64,000 nt of DNA from Embleya scabrispora. GTDB taxonomy: Bacteria > Actinomycetota > Actinomycetes > Streptomycetales > Streptomycetaceae. Positions 53,006 through 62,398 of the stretch are shown here, one piece after another; position 1 is the first letter of the stretch; the number at the start of each line of letters is the position of its first letter. The position numbers were made by a program, and so were the translations under genes. The notes beneath the pieces are model-generated. The model did not search any database and had not been told where the DNA came from. It was given only the letters and a program-made list of their open reading frames with translations. Where the stretch lies: NCBI RefSeq assembly GCF_002024165.1, contig NZ_MWQN01000001.1:4257501-4321500 (forward strand), given 5' to 3'.

Positions 53006-53306
53006 TGCGTCGAGGACACCGACCCGCCAATGCTCGCCTCTCGGCAAGTGGTCCCTCGTGGGGACTAATGGTTGGGCCCGGGGGCTTGGATCGAGCCGGT
53101 GTCGTCGACCAGCGTAACCGACCGTCCCGTCGAGGCCGGGAGGATCGGCGAAGGACGAGGATCACAGTTTGCGTGGTCGGGGAGTCCGGGTAGGGGCGGG
53201 CCCCGGCTGCCCCGGCCGGCACGCCGATGTCCACGAAGTGAGACCATCGGGAGCGATGCGACGTCGTGGGAAACGGGCGTCGCAGCGATCGGAGGAGAAA
53301 GAGTTC
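53006..53306. other. Intergenic region before malic enzyme
   Basis: About 300 bp of upstream sequence for the malic enzyme gene. No gene, tRNA or clear motif is seen apart from the ribosome site at its end. Confidence 0.5.
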
Positions 53307-54713
53307 ATGCCCGCAGCGCCCAGCGCCTCGTACTCGATCACGGCTCGACTGGAGGTCCCCGCAGGGGGTCCGTCGGTCAGTCGGCTCACCAACACGGTGG
53401 AATCCGCCGGGGGGTCGATCACCGCGCTCGACGTCACCGCGTCCGGCCACGAGCGCCTGCGGATCGACGTCACGATCGCCGCTACCTCGACCGATCACGC
53501 CGACCGGCTCGTGGAGGCGATCCGCGAGATCGAGGGCGTCACCCTCGGCAAGGTCTCGGACCGCACCTTCCTGATGCACCTCGGCGGCAAGATCGAGATG
53601 CAGTCCAAGCACCCGATCCGCAACCGCGACGACCTCTCGATGGTCTACACCCCGGGCGTGGCGCGGGTGTGCCTGGCCATCGCGGAGAACCCGGACGACG
53701 CGCGCCGGCTGACCATCAAGCGCAACACCGTCGCGGTGGTCACCGACGGCTCCGCGGTGCTCGGCCTGGGCAACATCGGCCCCAAGGCCGCGCTGCCGGT
53801 CATGGAGGGCAAGGCGGCCCTGTTCAAGCGCTTCGCGGGGATCGACGCGTGGCCGATCTGCCTGGACACCCAGGACCCGGACGAGATCGTCCGGGCCGTG
53901 CAGGTGATGGCGCCGGGCTTCGCCGGGATCAACCTGGAGGACATCTCCGCGCCGCGCTGCTTCGAGATCGAGCGCCGGCTCCGCGAGACGCTGGACATCC
54001 CGGTCTTCCACGACGACCAGCACGGCACCGCGATCGTGGTGCTCGCGGCGCTCACCAACGCGCTGCGGGTGGTCGGCAAGAAGATCCAGGACGTGCGCAT
54101 CGTCATGTCGGGCGCGGGCGCGGCCGGCACCGCCATCCTCAAGCTGCTCCTCTCCGCGGGCGCGGGCCACGTGGTGGTCGCGGACGTGCGCGGCGTGGTG
54201 CACACCGGGCGCGAGGACCTGGGCACGGACCTGCGCTGGATCGCCGAGCACACCAACGAGCAGGGCCTGACCGGCACGCTCAAGGAGGCCGTGGTCGGCG
54301 CGGACGTCTTCGTGGGCGTGTCGGCGCCGAACGTACTCGACGGCTCCGACATCGCCGCGATGGCCGCCGACTCGATCGTGTTCGCGCTGGCCAACCCGGA
54401 TCCCGAGGTGGACCCGGCGGCGGCCCTGGAGCACGCCGCGGTGGTCGCCACCGGGCGCAGCGACTTCCCCAACCAGATCAACAACGTGCTGGTCTTCCCG
54501 GGCGTCTTCCGCGGCCTCGTGGACGCGCAGAGCCGGCACATCAGCGACGACATGCTGCTCGCGGCCGCGCGGGCGCTGGCGTCGGTGGTCTCCGACGACG
54601 AAGTCAACCCGAACTACATCATCCCGAGCGTTTTCCACCCGGAGGTCTCCTCGGTGGTCGCCGCGGCGGTGCGGGACGCGGTGTTGGCGGAGCGTCAGAA
54701 CCCTGCGGGATGA
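53307..54713 (+). CDS. NAD(P)-dependent malic enzyme with ACT domain
   Basis: A 468-residue malic enzyme converting malate to pyruvate and CO2. An N-terminal ACT-like domain (about 1-80, SITARLEVPAGGPSVSRL) precedes the catalytic parts: NRDDLSMVYTPGVARVC, the metal and malate site in INLEDISAPRCFEIERRL and VFHDDQHGTAIVVLA, and a Rossmann fold (IVMSGAGAAGTAILKLLL). ATG at 53307 has GGAGGAG (53291-53297). The ACT domain suggests allosteric control by an amino acid or similar ligand. NAD or NADP preference cannot be told safely by eye. Confidence 0.95.
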   Translation: MPAAPSASYSITARLEVPAGGPSVSRLTNTVESAGGSITALDVTASGHERLRIDVTIAATSTDHADRLVEAIREIEGVTLGKVSDRTFLMHLGGKIEMQSKHPIRNRDDLSMVYTPGVARVCLAIAENPDDARRLTIKRNTVAVVTDGSAVLGLGNIGPKAALPVMEGKAALFKRFAGIDAWPICLDTQDPDEIVRAVQVMAPGFAGINLEDISAPRCFEIERRLRETLDIPVFHDDQHGTAIVVLAALTNALRVVGKKIQDVRIVMSGAGAAGTAILKLLLSAGAGHVVVADVRGVVHTGREDLGTDLRWIAEHTNEQGLTGTLKEAVVGADVFVGVSAPNVLDGSDIAAMAADSIVFALANPDPEVDPAAALEHAAVVATGRSDFPNQINNVLVFPGVFRGLVDAQSRHISDDMLLAAARALASVVSDDEVNPNYIIPSVFHPEVSSVVAAAVRDAVLAERQNPAG

Positions 54714-54948
54714 TCGTCGTACTGTCGGTCCGTATCCCGGTTGCGGGGCCCCCCGAACGGCCCCGTAATCTGCCGGAACCGCGAAATCACGGGGCTTTCC
54801 CAGTGATTTGGCGTGTCCTTGATTAGCTTCCGGGCATGGATGAGTGCAGGATTCGTCCCCGGGGCAAGAACAGCGAGTTGGACTGAACCACGTTTGCGAC
54901 CACGTTCCGTGGTCGTCGGCGGAGGTCAGCAAGACACGGGAGTGACAC

Positions 54949-55230
54949 ATGAACCGCAGTGAGCTGGTGGCCGCCCTCGCGGAGCGCGCCGACGTGACCC
55001 GCAAGGACGCGGACGCCGTACTGAGCGCGCTCGCCGACGTGGTCGGCGAGATCGTCGCCAAGGGCGACGAGAAGGTCTCCATCCCGGGCTTCCTCACCTT
55101 CGAGCGCACCCACCGTGCCGCCCGCACCGCGCGGAACCCGCAGACCGGCGACCCGATCGACATCCCCGCCGGCTACGGCGTCAAGGTTTCGGCGGGCTCG
55201 AAGCTCAAGGCCGCGGCCTCGGGCAAGTAA
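54949..55230 (+). CDS. hupA: DNA-binding protein HU
   Basis: A 93-residue HU-type nucleoid protein: MNRSELVAALAERADVTRKD helical part, then the DNA-binding arm with GFLTFERTHRAARTARNPQT. It lacks the long Lys/Ala-rich C-terminal tail of the sporulation HU (HupS), so it is the vegetative HupA type. ATG 54949. A strong terminator follows. Confidence 0.96.
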   Translation: MNRSELVAALAERADVTRKDADAVLSALADVVGEIVAKGDEKVSIPGFLTFERTHRAARTARNPQTGDPIDIPAGYGVKVSAGSKLKAAASGK

Positions 55231-55253
55231 GTCCGTAGCAGCCCCGGTGGAAA

Positions 55254-55295
55254 CCGGAAGGGCGGCTTCCCCAGCGGGGGAAGCCGCCCTTCCGG
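55254..55295. terminator. Bidirectional terminator between hupA and murA
   Basis: Near-perfect hairpin CCGGAAGGGCGGCTTCCCC / GGGGAAGCCGCCCTTCCGG between convergent genes. Confidence 0.93.
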
Positions 55296-55399
55296 CGTTG
55301 TGGGGCCCGAGCGGCCCCGCGCGGCCCTCCTCGGGCCCCTGAGACCCCGGGAAGGGGCCATCGTGCACCGAGGGGCCGCGGGAAACGGCCGACGAACGG

Positions 55400-56743
55400 C
55401 TAGGCGACGCTCTCGGCGACCCGCATCGGCAGCTCCACGCGGGCGCCCAGCGCCTCCAGCTTGGCCTGGAAGTCCTCGTAGCCGCGCTCGATCAGGTCGA
55501 TGCCGGTGACCCGTGAGGTGCCCTCCGCGGCGAGCGCGGCGATCAGGTACGAGAAACCTGCCCGCAGGTCGGGGATGTCCAGGTCGGTGGCGTGCAGCTT
55601 GGCCGGCCCGGAGATGACCGCGGAGTGCTGGAAGTTGCGCTGGCCGAACCGGCAGGGCGTACCGCCCAGGCACTCGCTGTAGAGCTGGATCGTGGCGCCC
55701 ATCTGGTTCAGCGCCGAGGTGAAGCCGAGCCGCCGCTCGTACACCGTCTCGTGCACGATCGACAGCCCCGTGGCCTGGGTCAGCGCGACCACCAGCGGCT
55801 GCTGCCAGTCGGTCTGGAAGCCGGGGTGCACGTCGGTCTCCAGGGCGATCGCGTTGAGCGGCCCGCCCGGGTGCCAGAAGCGGATGCCCTCGTCCTCGAT
55901 CGAGAACGCGCCGCCGACCTGCCGGAAGACGTTCAGGAACGTCATCATGTCCAGCTGGCGGGCGCCGCGGACGTAGATGTCACCGTGCGTGGCCAGGGCC
56001 GCACAGGCCCACGACGCGGCCTCCAGCCGGTCCGGCAGGGCGCGGTGGTCGTAGCCGCCGAGCTTGGCGACGCCCGTGATCCGGATCACCCGGTCGGTGG
56101 TGACCGAGATGATCGCGCCCATCTTCTGGAGCACGCAGATCAGATCTATGATCTCCGGCTCCACCGCCGCGTTGGACAACTCGGTGGTCCCCTCCGCGCG
56201 CACCGCCGCGAGCAGCACCTGCTCGGTGGCGCCCACGCTGGGGAACGGCAGCCGCACCTTCGCGCCCTCGAGGCCGTTGGGCGCCTCGATGTAGAGCCCC
56301 TCGGGGCGCTTGGTGATCACCGCGCCGAACTCGCGCAGCACGCTCAGGTGGAAGTCGATCGGCCGGTCGCCGATCATGCAGCCGCCCAGGTCCGGGATGA
56401 ACGCGCGGCCGAGGCGGTGCAGCAGCGGGCCGCAGAGCAGGATCGGGATCCGGCTGGAGCCGGCGTGCGCGTCGATGTCCGCGACGTTGGCCTGTTCCAC
56501 CTGGGTGGGGTCCATCAGCAGTTCGCCGGGCTCGTCGCCGTCGCGCACCGCCACGCCGTGCAGTTGCAGCAGGCCCTTGACGATGCGCACGTCGCTGATC
56601 TCCGGGACGTTGCGCAGTCGGCTCGGCGCCTCGCCCAGGAGGGCGGCCACCATCGCCTTGGGCACCAGGTTCTTGGCCCCCTTGACCCGAACCTCGCCTT
56701 CCAGCGGGGAACCGCCGTGAACCAAGAGCACGTCGTCTTGCAT
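55400..56743 (-). CDS. murA: UDP-N-acetylglucosamine 1-carboxyvinyltransferase
   Basis: A 447-residue MurA, which transfers enolpyruvate from PEP to UDP-GlcNAc in the first committed step of peptidoglycan synthesis. The N-terminal VKGAKNLVPKAMVAALL holds the catalytic Lys. The PEP-loop LGGCMIGDRPIDFH retains the Cys that fosfomycin alkylates (Asp in mycobacteria). ATG at 56743 gives the usual start MQDDVLLVHGG; the upstream extension is not family-like. Convergent with hupA. Sequence-based identification is firm. Confidence 0.96.
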   Translation of the reverse strand: MQDDVLLVHGGSPLEGEVRVKGAKNLVPKAMVAALLGEAPSRLRNVPEISDVRIVKGLLQLHGVAVRDGDEPGELLMDPTQVEQANVADIDAHAGSSRIPILLCGPLLHRLGRAFIPDLGGCMIGDRPIDFHLSVLREFGAVITKRPEGLYIEAPNGLEGAKVRLPFPSVGATEQVLLAAVRAEGTTELSNAAVEPEIIDLICVLQKMGAIISVTTDRVIRITGVAKLGGYDHRALPDRLEAASWACAALATHGDIYVRGARQLDMMTFLNVFRQVGGAFSIEDEGIRFWHPGGPLNAIALETDVHPGFQTDWQQPLVVALTQATGLSIVHETVYERRLGFTSALNQMGATIQLYSECLGGTPCRFGQRNFQHSAVISGPAKLHATDLDIPDLRAGFSYLIAALAAEGTSRVTGIDLIERGYEDFQAKLEALGARVELPMRVAESVA

Positions 56744-56903
56744 GAATCCTCGCACTTCTGTGGGTGCCGGAACCGACAGGGAAGATGGGCCGACAGCGCT
56801 ACACGGTAGTCGGATCCGCACCGGTCCCGTGGCGGGTTGTGGTGCCGACGAGGCCCGGGGAACCCGGGGAAAAGCGGCGTCGTGCCGTGGACGAGGAGTG
56901 CGG

Positions 56904-57290
56904 ATGGCCGGGGGAACATGGGGCGGCAGGCTCGCGTACTGCGCGTTCGCGGCGGCGGTGCTGGTAAATCTCTACCTCCTGTTCAATCCCGGCAGTCCGG
57001 GTGACCCGGCGCCGTTCGTTCCACATCGTGACAAGATCGTGCATTTTCTCTCCTTCGCCGCCATTGCCTGGACGGGTCGGCGTGTCGGAATCGGTGCGCT
57101 GCCGCTCGGCGCGCTGCTCGTGGGGCACGCGGTGGAGAGCGAACTGGTCCAGCACTTCCTGCTGCCGCACCGCAGCGGCGATCCGTGGGACGTGCTCGCG
57201 GACGTGTGCGGGATCGGCGCCGGCCTCGCCCTCGCCGGCCGACTTCCTCGCCGGGCGGCGCACCCTGACGCGGCGGTTGCGGGATCATGA
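56904..57290 (+). CDS. VanZ-like membrane protein
   Basis: A 128-residue VanZ-type protein with about three hydrophobic segments and the family pattern HRDKIVHFLSFAAIA, ESELVQHF and GDPWDVLADVCGIGAG. VanZ proteins are linked to teicoplanin resistance in some operons, but most chromosomal copies have no known role. ATG at 56904 has GAGGAG (56892-56897) 6 nt away. It ends in an ATGA overlap with the next gene. It is divergent from murA. Confidence 0.88.
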   Translation: MAGGTWGGRLAYCAFAAAVLVNLYLLFNPGSPGDPAPFVPHRDKIVHFLSFAAIAWTGRRVGIGALPLGALLVGHAVESELVQHFLLPHRSGDPWDVLADVCGIGAGLALAGRLPRRAAHPDAAVAGS

Positions 57291-57853
57291 GCCCTATGAC
57301 CGAGGTATCGCTCACCGGACGCCTGCTCGTGGCCACGCCCGCGCTGGCCGATCCGAACTTCGACCGGTGTGTGGTCTTCCTCCTGGAGCACGACGAGGAC
57401 GGCACCCTCGGCGTGGTGATCAACCGACCCAGCCCGGTGGACGTCGACGACGTGCTCGTGCCCTGGTCCAAGATCGTCAGCGAGCCGTCCGTGGTGTTCC
57501 AGGGCGGGCCGGTCGCGATGGACTCGGCGCTCGCCATCGCCTCGGTACCGGGCGGCGCGGAGCCGCTGGGGTGGCGTCGGGTGCACGGCGGTCTCGGGCT
57601 GGTGGACCTGGACGTGCCGCCGGAGCTGGTGGCCGCCGACTTCGGGTCGATGCGGGTCTTCGCGGGCTACGCGGGGTGGGGTCCCGGGCAGTTGGAGACC
57701 GAGCTGCGGTCGGGCGCGTGGTACGTGGTCGACTCCGAGCCGGGGGACGCCTTCACGCCGACGCCGGATCGGTTGTGGCGGGCGGTACTGCGGCGGCAGG
57801 TGGGCGAGTTGGCCATGGTCGCCACGTACCCGGAGGACCCGACGTTGAATTAG
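57287..57853 (+). CDS. YqgE/AlgH-family protein
   Basis: A 188-residue protein of the UPF0301 (YqgE/AlgH) family: LTGRLLVATPALADPNFDRC, GVVINRPSP, VFQGGPV and GYAGWGPGQLETEL. Function is not settled; some relatives affect regulation. The first ATG (57287) overlaps the VanZ stop codon; a second ATG at 57296 is equally possible. Confidence 0.92.
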   Translation: MSPMTEVSLTGRLLVATPALADPNFDRCVVFLLEHDEDGTLGVVINRPSPVDVDDVLVPWSKIVSEPSVVFQGGPVAMDSALAIASVPGGAEPLGWRRVHGGLGLVDLDVPPELVAADFGSMRVFAGYAGWGPGQLETELRSGAWYVVDSEPGDAFTPTPDRLWRAVLRRQVGELAMVATYPEDPTLN

Positions 57854-57986
57854 CGCGGTCGCCAGGGTGGTGGGCGGGCCGGCCGTGGGTGTGCTCGGTG
57901 GGGTGGTCGTGGGTGTGGCCGACGGCGCGTCGCCGGTGTGCTCGGCGCTCGTGCGCACGCGCCGATCGATGCGGCCGGCGTCTGGC

Positions 57987-57992
57987 TATCCT
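57987..57992 (+). promoter_or_regulatory. Candidate -10 box for leaderless DUF3039 transcript
   Basis: TATCCT ends 7 nt before the ATG at 58000, close to the geometry seen for prfB and the MFS gene. No clear -35 box. Confidence 0.4.
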
Positions 57993-57999
57993 GGTGGGT

Positions 58000-58302
58000 A
58001 TGACCACTCCCCAGAGCTTCCCGGAGCCGGAGCACGGGACGGGCACCGGCACGCTGATCGAGGAGACGCCGAAGCTCTCCCACGGCGACGGTGACCACGA
58101 ACGCTTCGCGCACTACGTCCAGCGCGACAAGATCATGGAAAGCGCGATGTCCGGGAGCCCGGTCATCGCTCTTTGCGGGAAGGTCTGGGTGCCGGGTCGC
58201 GACCCGAAGAAGTACCCGGTCTGCCCGATGTGCAAGGAGATCTACGAGACCATGCCTGCGGGCGGGTCGGGTGACAAGGACAAGAGCGGCGGCAAGCAGT
58301 AG
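58000..58302 (+). CDS. DUF3039 protein
   Basis: A 100-residue protein with the actinobacterial DUF3039 core HYVQRDKIMESAMSGSPVIA and a CxxC motif in YPVCPMCKEIYE (a likely half of a metal site with the Cys in ALCGKVW). N- and C-terminal ends are charged and disordered. Function unknown. Terminator follows. Confidence 0.92.
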   Translation: MTTPQSFPEPEHGTGTGTLIEETPKLSHGDGDHERFAHYVQRDKIMESAMSGSPVIALCGKVWVPGRDPKKYPVCPMCKEIYETMPAGGSGDKDKSGGKQ

Positions 58303-58338
58303 CGGTAGTGGCGGCGGCAGTCGCTGAGGTGTGCTGGG

Positions 58339-58368
58339 GGCGTCGGCCGGTTCGGTCGGCGCCTCTTT
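58339..58368 (+). terminator. Terminator after DUF3039 gene
   Basis: GGCGTCGGCC and GGTCGGCGCC pair over 10 bp (including G-U pairs) around a GGTTC loop, followed by TCTTT. Confidence 0.8.
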
Positions 58369-58570
58369 GCGTGGTGCGTGGTGCGTCGTGTGGGTGGGTG
58401 GTCTCGGCCGGGTGGGTGGCGCCGGTCTGGTCGGGTCGGGATGTGACTCTCTGTTCATCCGATGTGTTTGGGTTCCGGGGCCCGGTTCACCGGGTGGGGT
58501 TTCGGCTTGGCTCAAATCTCGGCCGGGTCCGCTCGTTTCGTGGCCGCGTGGCAATAGGGTGGGCGGCGCT

Positions 58571-59422
58571 GTGGACGCGACGATCTTGATGCCGTTGTCG
58601 CTCGACGAGGCCGTGGACGCCCTCGCGCGCGATCCCCGGGCACTGCCGGTGGCCGGGGGGACCGACCTCATGCCCCGTGTCAACGCCGAACTGGTGCGAC
58701 CGTCGGCCCTGGTGGGCCTGGCGAAGGTCGCCGACCTGCGGCGATGGGGTTACGAGGACGGTTTCGCCATGCTTGGCGCCGGGCTCACCTGGGCCCGGCT
58801 CGCGGACGCGGACCTGGCCGCGCTCGTCCCGGCGCTGGCCGCCGCCGCCAACGAGGTGGGCACCGCGCAGGTCCGCGCGATGGGCACGCTCGGCGGCAAC
58901 ATCCTCGCGAGCGGCCGGCCCGCCGACTCGCTGCCCGTACTCGCGGCCCTGGAGGCCACCGTGTCGTGCCGTTCGCCCGGCGGGGTGCGCGAGGTCGCAC
59001 CGCACCTGCTCGAGCCCCGGTCCGGTCCGATCGCCGAACAGCTTTTGCGGCCGGGGGAGTTGATCACCGGCGTGCGGGTGCCGCTGCTGCGCGGGGTGCA
59101 GGAGTTCGTCAAGGCCCCGGTGGGCGCGGGCCGCCATCTGACCCTGGCCCTGGTGGCCGGACCCGTGGTCGGCGACGTGCGGTGCGCGGTCGGCGGGGCG
59201 CACCCCGGGCCGGTGCGCGCGTTCGGGGCCGAGCAGTGGTTGGCGGGGCGGATGGACGCGCGCACCGGGCGGCTCGCGGACGCGCGCGACGCGGCCGACT
59301 TCGGCCGGCTCGTCGCCGACGAGGTGCGCCCCGAGGCCGAGCAGCGGGCCGCCCGCGCGCATCTGCGGCACGTGGTCGCGGTGTGCGCGCGGCGCGCGGT
59401 ACAACGGGCGTTCGGCGGATGA
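58571..59422 (+). CDS. Molybdenum hydroxylase FAD subunit (xanthine dehydrogenase type)
   Basis: A 283-residue FAD-binding subunit of a xanthine dehydrogenase/CO dehydrogenase-type enzyme (CoxM/XdhB-like). FAD-contact motifs are PVAGGTDLMPRV and MGTLGGNILASGRPAD. Start GTG at 58571 (VDATILMPLSL) has GGGTGG about 8 nt upstream; GTG at 58559 is also in frame. ATGA overlap with the iron-sulfur subunit. Moves electrons from the Fe-S centres to NAD or another acceptor. Substrate of the enzyme unknown. Confidence 0.92.
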   Translation: MDATILMPLSLDEAVDALARDPRALPVAGGTDLMPRVNAELVRPSALVGLAKVADLRRWGYEDGFAMLGAGLTWARLADADLAALVPALAAAANEVGTAQVRAMGTLGGNILASGRPADSLPVLAALEATVSCRSPGGVREVAPHLLEPRSGPIAEQLLRPGELITGVRVPLLRGVQEFVKAPVGAGRHLTLALVAGPVVGDVRCAVGGAHPGPVRAFGAEQWLAGRMDARTGRLADARDAADFGRLVADEVRPEAEQRAARAHLRHVVAVCARRAVQRAFGG

Positions 59423-59997
59423 GCGGGCCCGGATTCGGGGACGCCCTCGGGGGCGACGCGACCCCGACGACGTCGTACGTGCTGCGGGTCAACGGCGAGG
59501 CCCGGCTGATCGAGAACGCCTGGATCGGCGAGAACCTGCTGTACGTGCTGCGCGAGCGGCTCGGCCTGCCGGGCGCCAAGGACGGCTGCGGGCAGGGCGT
59601 ATGCGGCACCTGCACCGTGCAGGTGGACGGGGTCGCGGTGGCCGCGTGCCTGATCGCCGCGGCCACGCTGGGCGATCGTGAGGTCCGCACCATCGAGGAC
59701 CTGGACAACGACCCGGAGACCGCCGGCGTACAGCGCGCGCTGATCGAGGCCGGCGCGGTGCAGTGCGGGTTCTGCGTGCCGGGTGTGGTCGCGTCGGTGT
59801 GCGCGCTGCTGGCCCGGGTGGCGGAGCCGAGCGAGGTGGAGATCCGGCGGGCGCTCGACGGGCATCCGTGCCGATGCGCGGGGCCGCATCCGATGGTGGA
59901 CGCGGTGCGGATCGCGGCGCGCCGGCGGGTTCCGCGCGAGACCCACTCGACGATGATGTTCAACGTGATAGCGCCGCCGTCCGGCGGCGCCGAGTGA
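59419..59997 (+). CDS. Molybdenum hydroxylase [2Fe-2S] subunit
   Basis: A 192-residue electron-transfer subunit with two [2Fe-2S] sites. The plant-type ferredoxin cluster is bound by GCGQGVCGTCTV plus the Cys in VAACLIAA; the second by QCGFCVPGVV and HPCRCAGP. Both are complete. Starts at ATG 59419 overlapping the FAD gene, and ends 13 nt before the molybdopterin subunit. The unusual C-terminal tail (HSTMMFNVIAPPSGGAE) is not a known motif. Confidence 0.93.
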   Translation: MSGPGFGDALGGDATPTTSYVLRVNGEARLIENAWIGENLLYVLRERLGLPGAKDGCGQGVCGTCTVQVDGVAVAACLIAAATLGDREVRTIEDLDNDPETAGVQRALIEAGAVQCGFCVPGVVASVCALLARVAEPSEVEIRRALDGHPCRCAGPHPMVDAVRIAARRRVPRETHSTMMFNVIAPPSGGAE

Positions 59998-60010
59998 GCG
60001 GGCGGAACCG

Positions 60011-62182
60011 GTGATCGGCGAGTCCGCGCCGCGTCCCGACGGTGACGCCAAGGCCCGGGGGCGGTTCTCGTACACCGGCGACCTGTGGGCGCCGGGGTTG
60101 CTGTGGTGCGTGCTGGTGCGCTCGCCGCACCGGCACGCGCGGATCCTGGGCGTCGACGCCGGAGCGGCCTACGCGGTGCCGGGGGTGCGCGGCGTGGTCA
60201 CCGCCGCCGACCTGCCCGCGGGGGCGTGTCACGGGGCGATCGTGGCGGATCGGCCGGTACTGGCCGACGGCGTGGTGCGGTTCGCCGGGGAGGCGGTCGC
60301 GGCGGTGGCGGCGGAGACCCTGCAGGCGGCGCGGGCCGGCGCCGCGGCGGTGCTCGTGTCGTACCAGCCGCTGGAGCCGGCCGTCGACCCCGAACACGCC
60401 TTCGCCGGGCCGCCGTTGCATCCGGACGGGAACGTGCTGCGGCACATCGCGCTGCGGCACGGGCGGCCGGTCAGGGTGCGCCGGGACGGTACGCCCGTGG
60501 AGGAGGTGGTGGTCGAAGGGCTGTACGAGGTGCCGGTGCAGTATCAGGCCAATCCGGCCACCGACGCGGCGCTCGCGCTGCCCTCGCCCGACGGCGGGGT
60601 CGAATTGCACGTGGCCACGCCGTATCCGCACGCGGACCGCGATCAGGTCGCCGAGTGTCTGGGGCTGCCCGCCGGCATGGTCCGGCTGATGCCCACCGGC
60701 GCGGGCGGCTCCGGGGGCAGCCGCGAGGACGTCGGACTGACCACCGTGGTGGGGCTGTTGGCGCTGCGGACGGGGCGGCCGGTCAAGGCGGTGCTCGATC
60801 GGGACGAGTCGCTGCGCGCGGGCGGGCATCGGCACGCGGCGCGGATGAAGTACACGCATCGGGCGGACCGGGACGGCCGGCTGCTCGCGGTGGAGGCGCA
60901 GATCATCCTGGACGGCGGCGCGTACGCCGGGGTGTCGGCGGAGGTGGTCGGGCGGCTGATCGGGTGTGCGGCGGGGCCGTACATGGTGCCGTACGCGGCG
61001 GTGGACGCGTGGGCGGTGCGGACCAACAACGCGCCGGCCGGGGCGATGCGGGGGCCGGGCGCGGTGCAGGTGTGCTTCGCGCACGAGGCGCAGATGGACA
61101 AGCTGGCGGACGCGCTGGGGATGGACCCGGTGGAGCTGCGGCTGCGCAACGCGCTGAGCAGCGGGACGATGTTGACGACGGGTCAGGTGCTGGACGGGCC
61201 GGTGCCGGTGGGGGCGGCGTTGCGGGCGGTGGCCGAGGCCGCGCCGCCGGCGGCGCCGCCCGCGCCGGGGACGTTGCGCGGGACGGGGTACGCGGTCGGG
61301 CTGATGCCGCTCCTGGGGATCGAGGGGGCCGACGAGTCGTCGACGGCGACGGTGCGGCTCGACGGCGGGGTGGTGACGGTGACGTGCGCGGCGGTCGAGG
61401 TCGGGCAGGGCTTCGTGACCCTGGTGCGGCAGATCGTCCACGAGGTGCTGGGGGTGCCGGACGCGATCGTGCTCCAGGCCGGGACCGCGCTGCCGACGGC
61501 CGGGGCGCCAGGGGTGGGGCGGCACACGTGGCTGACCGCGGGGGCGGTGGAGCAGGCGGCGCGGGAGATTCGGGAGCGGCTGTTGGCGCCGGTGGCGGCG
61601 CGGTACGGGATGACGGCGCGGTTGCTGGATGTGCGCGACGGGCGGATCCGGTCCTACGACGGGCTGATCGACCTGCCGGTGGACGTGATGTACGAGGACA
61701 CGGCGACGGTGACCACGGCGGGCGCGTGTCGGGCGCCGAGCACGGAGCCGTTGGACGACGCGGGGCAGGGCAACGCGTATCCGGCGGTGGCGTTTTCGGC
61801 GTGTCGGGTGGTGGTGGACCTGGATCCGGAGTTGGGCACGATCCGGGTGGTGGACGTGACCGGGGCCTACGACGCGGGGCGGGTGCTGGATCCGGCGCAG
61901 GCTCGGGTGCGGGTGGAGAGTTCGGTGGCGATGGGGGTGGGGCTGGCACTGACGGAGGACGCCGAGGCGGTGTGGGCGCCGCCCGGGCCGTGGGACGTGC
62001 CGTCGGTGCGCGTCGCCGCGTGGATCGAAGAGCCGCAACCGGGCGCCCCCTTCGGCGCGAAGGGCCTCGGCGACGCCGCGGTCGTCCCGGTCCCGGCAGC
62101 GCTGGCCGCAGCCGTCCGCGACGCAACGGGCCTGGAAATCCCCCGCCTCCCCATGCGCCCACGAGACGTGGTGGCGGACTGA
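60011..62182 (+). CDS. Molybdenum hydroxylase molybdopterin-binding subunit
   Basis: A 723-residue catalytic subunit of the xanthine dehydrogenase family. It has the a/b hammerhead domain (about 12-115) and the molybdopterin-binding domain, with Mo-pocket loops TGAGGSGGSREDVGL, NNAPAGAMRGPGAVQVCFA and EVGQGFVTLV. Near the C-terminus the usual GxGE active-site motif reads KGLGDAAVVP, with Asp for Glu. GTG at 60011 was chosen by spacing; no strong ribosome site is visible. The organisation FAD, Fe-S, Mo in three genes is normal. No maturation factor (XdhC) is encoded nearby, and substrate specificity is unknown. Confidence 0.9.
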   Translation: MIGESAPRPDGDAKARGRFSYTGDLWAPGLLWCVLVRSPHRHARILGVDAGAAYAVPGVRGVVTAADLPAGACHGAIVADRPVLADGVVRFAGEAVAAVAAETLQAARAGAAAVLVSYQPLEPAVDPEHAFAGPPLHPDGNVLRHIALRHGRPVRVRRDGTPVEEVVVEGLYEVPVQYQANPATDAALALPSPDGGVELHVATPYPHADRDQVAECLGLPAGMVRLMPTGAGGSGGSREDVGLTTVVGLLALRTGRPVKAVLDRDESLRAGGHRHAARMKYTHRADRDGRLLAVEAQIILDGGAYAGVSAEVVGRLIGCAAGPYMVPYAAVDAWAVRTNNAPAGAMRGPGAVQVCFAHEAQMDKLADALGMDPVELRLRNALSSGTMLTTGQVLDGPVPVGAALRAVAEAAPPAAPPAPGTLRGTGYAVGLMPLLGIEGADESSTATVRLDGGVVTVTCAAVEVGQGFVTLVRQIVHEVLGVPDAIVLQAGTALPTAGAPGVGRHTWLTAGAVEQAAREIRERLLAPVAARYGMTARLLDVRDGRIRSYDGLIDLPVDVMYEDTATVTTAGACRAPSTEPLDDAGQGNAYPAVAFSACRVVVDLDPELGTIRVVDVTGAYDAGRVLDPAQARVRVESSVAMGVGLALTEDAEAVWAPPGPWDVPSVRVAAWIEEPQPGAPFGAKGLGDAAVVPVPAALAAAVRDATGLEIPRLPMRPRDVVAD

Positions 62183-62386
62183 CACCACCCGGAGAAACCC
62201 CCCACGAACAAACCCCGACCGCGCCTCCGGCCCGCATCGCGGTACACCCGGCGGCCCGCGCCTTCCCCCGTCGTGTCCGCTCCCGCATCGCCCGCCGCAC
62301 GGGCGGTCGCACGCGTTCGCACGCCGGTCGGCGGGGTTGAGAAGGCGGGGCGATTGCATTGATAAGTAGGGCGATATGACAGGGCC

Positions 62387-62392
62387 TAGGCT
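62387..62392 (+). promoter_or_regulatory. Candidate -10 box for leaderless MFS transcript
   Basis: TAGGCT ends 6 nt before the GTG at 62399; no ribosome site is visible in the gap, which supports a leaderless mRNA. No -35 at normal spacing was found. Confidence 0.4.
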
Positions 62393-62398
62393 GTCGCG

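Noticed and set aside
58303-58570. Small gene between DUF3039 and the molybdenum hydroxylase
   Set aside because: The frames are W/G/R-rich without a ribosome site and the start of the interval is a terminator.
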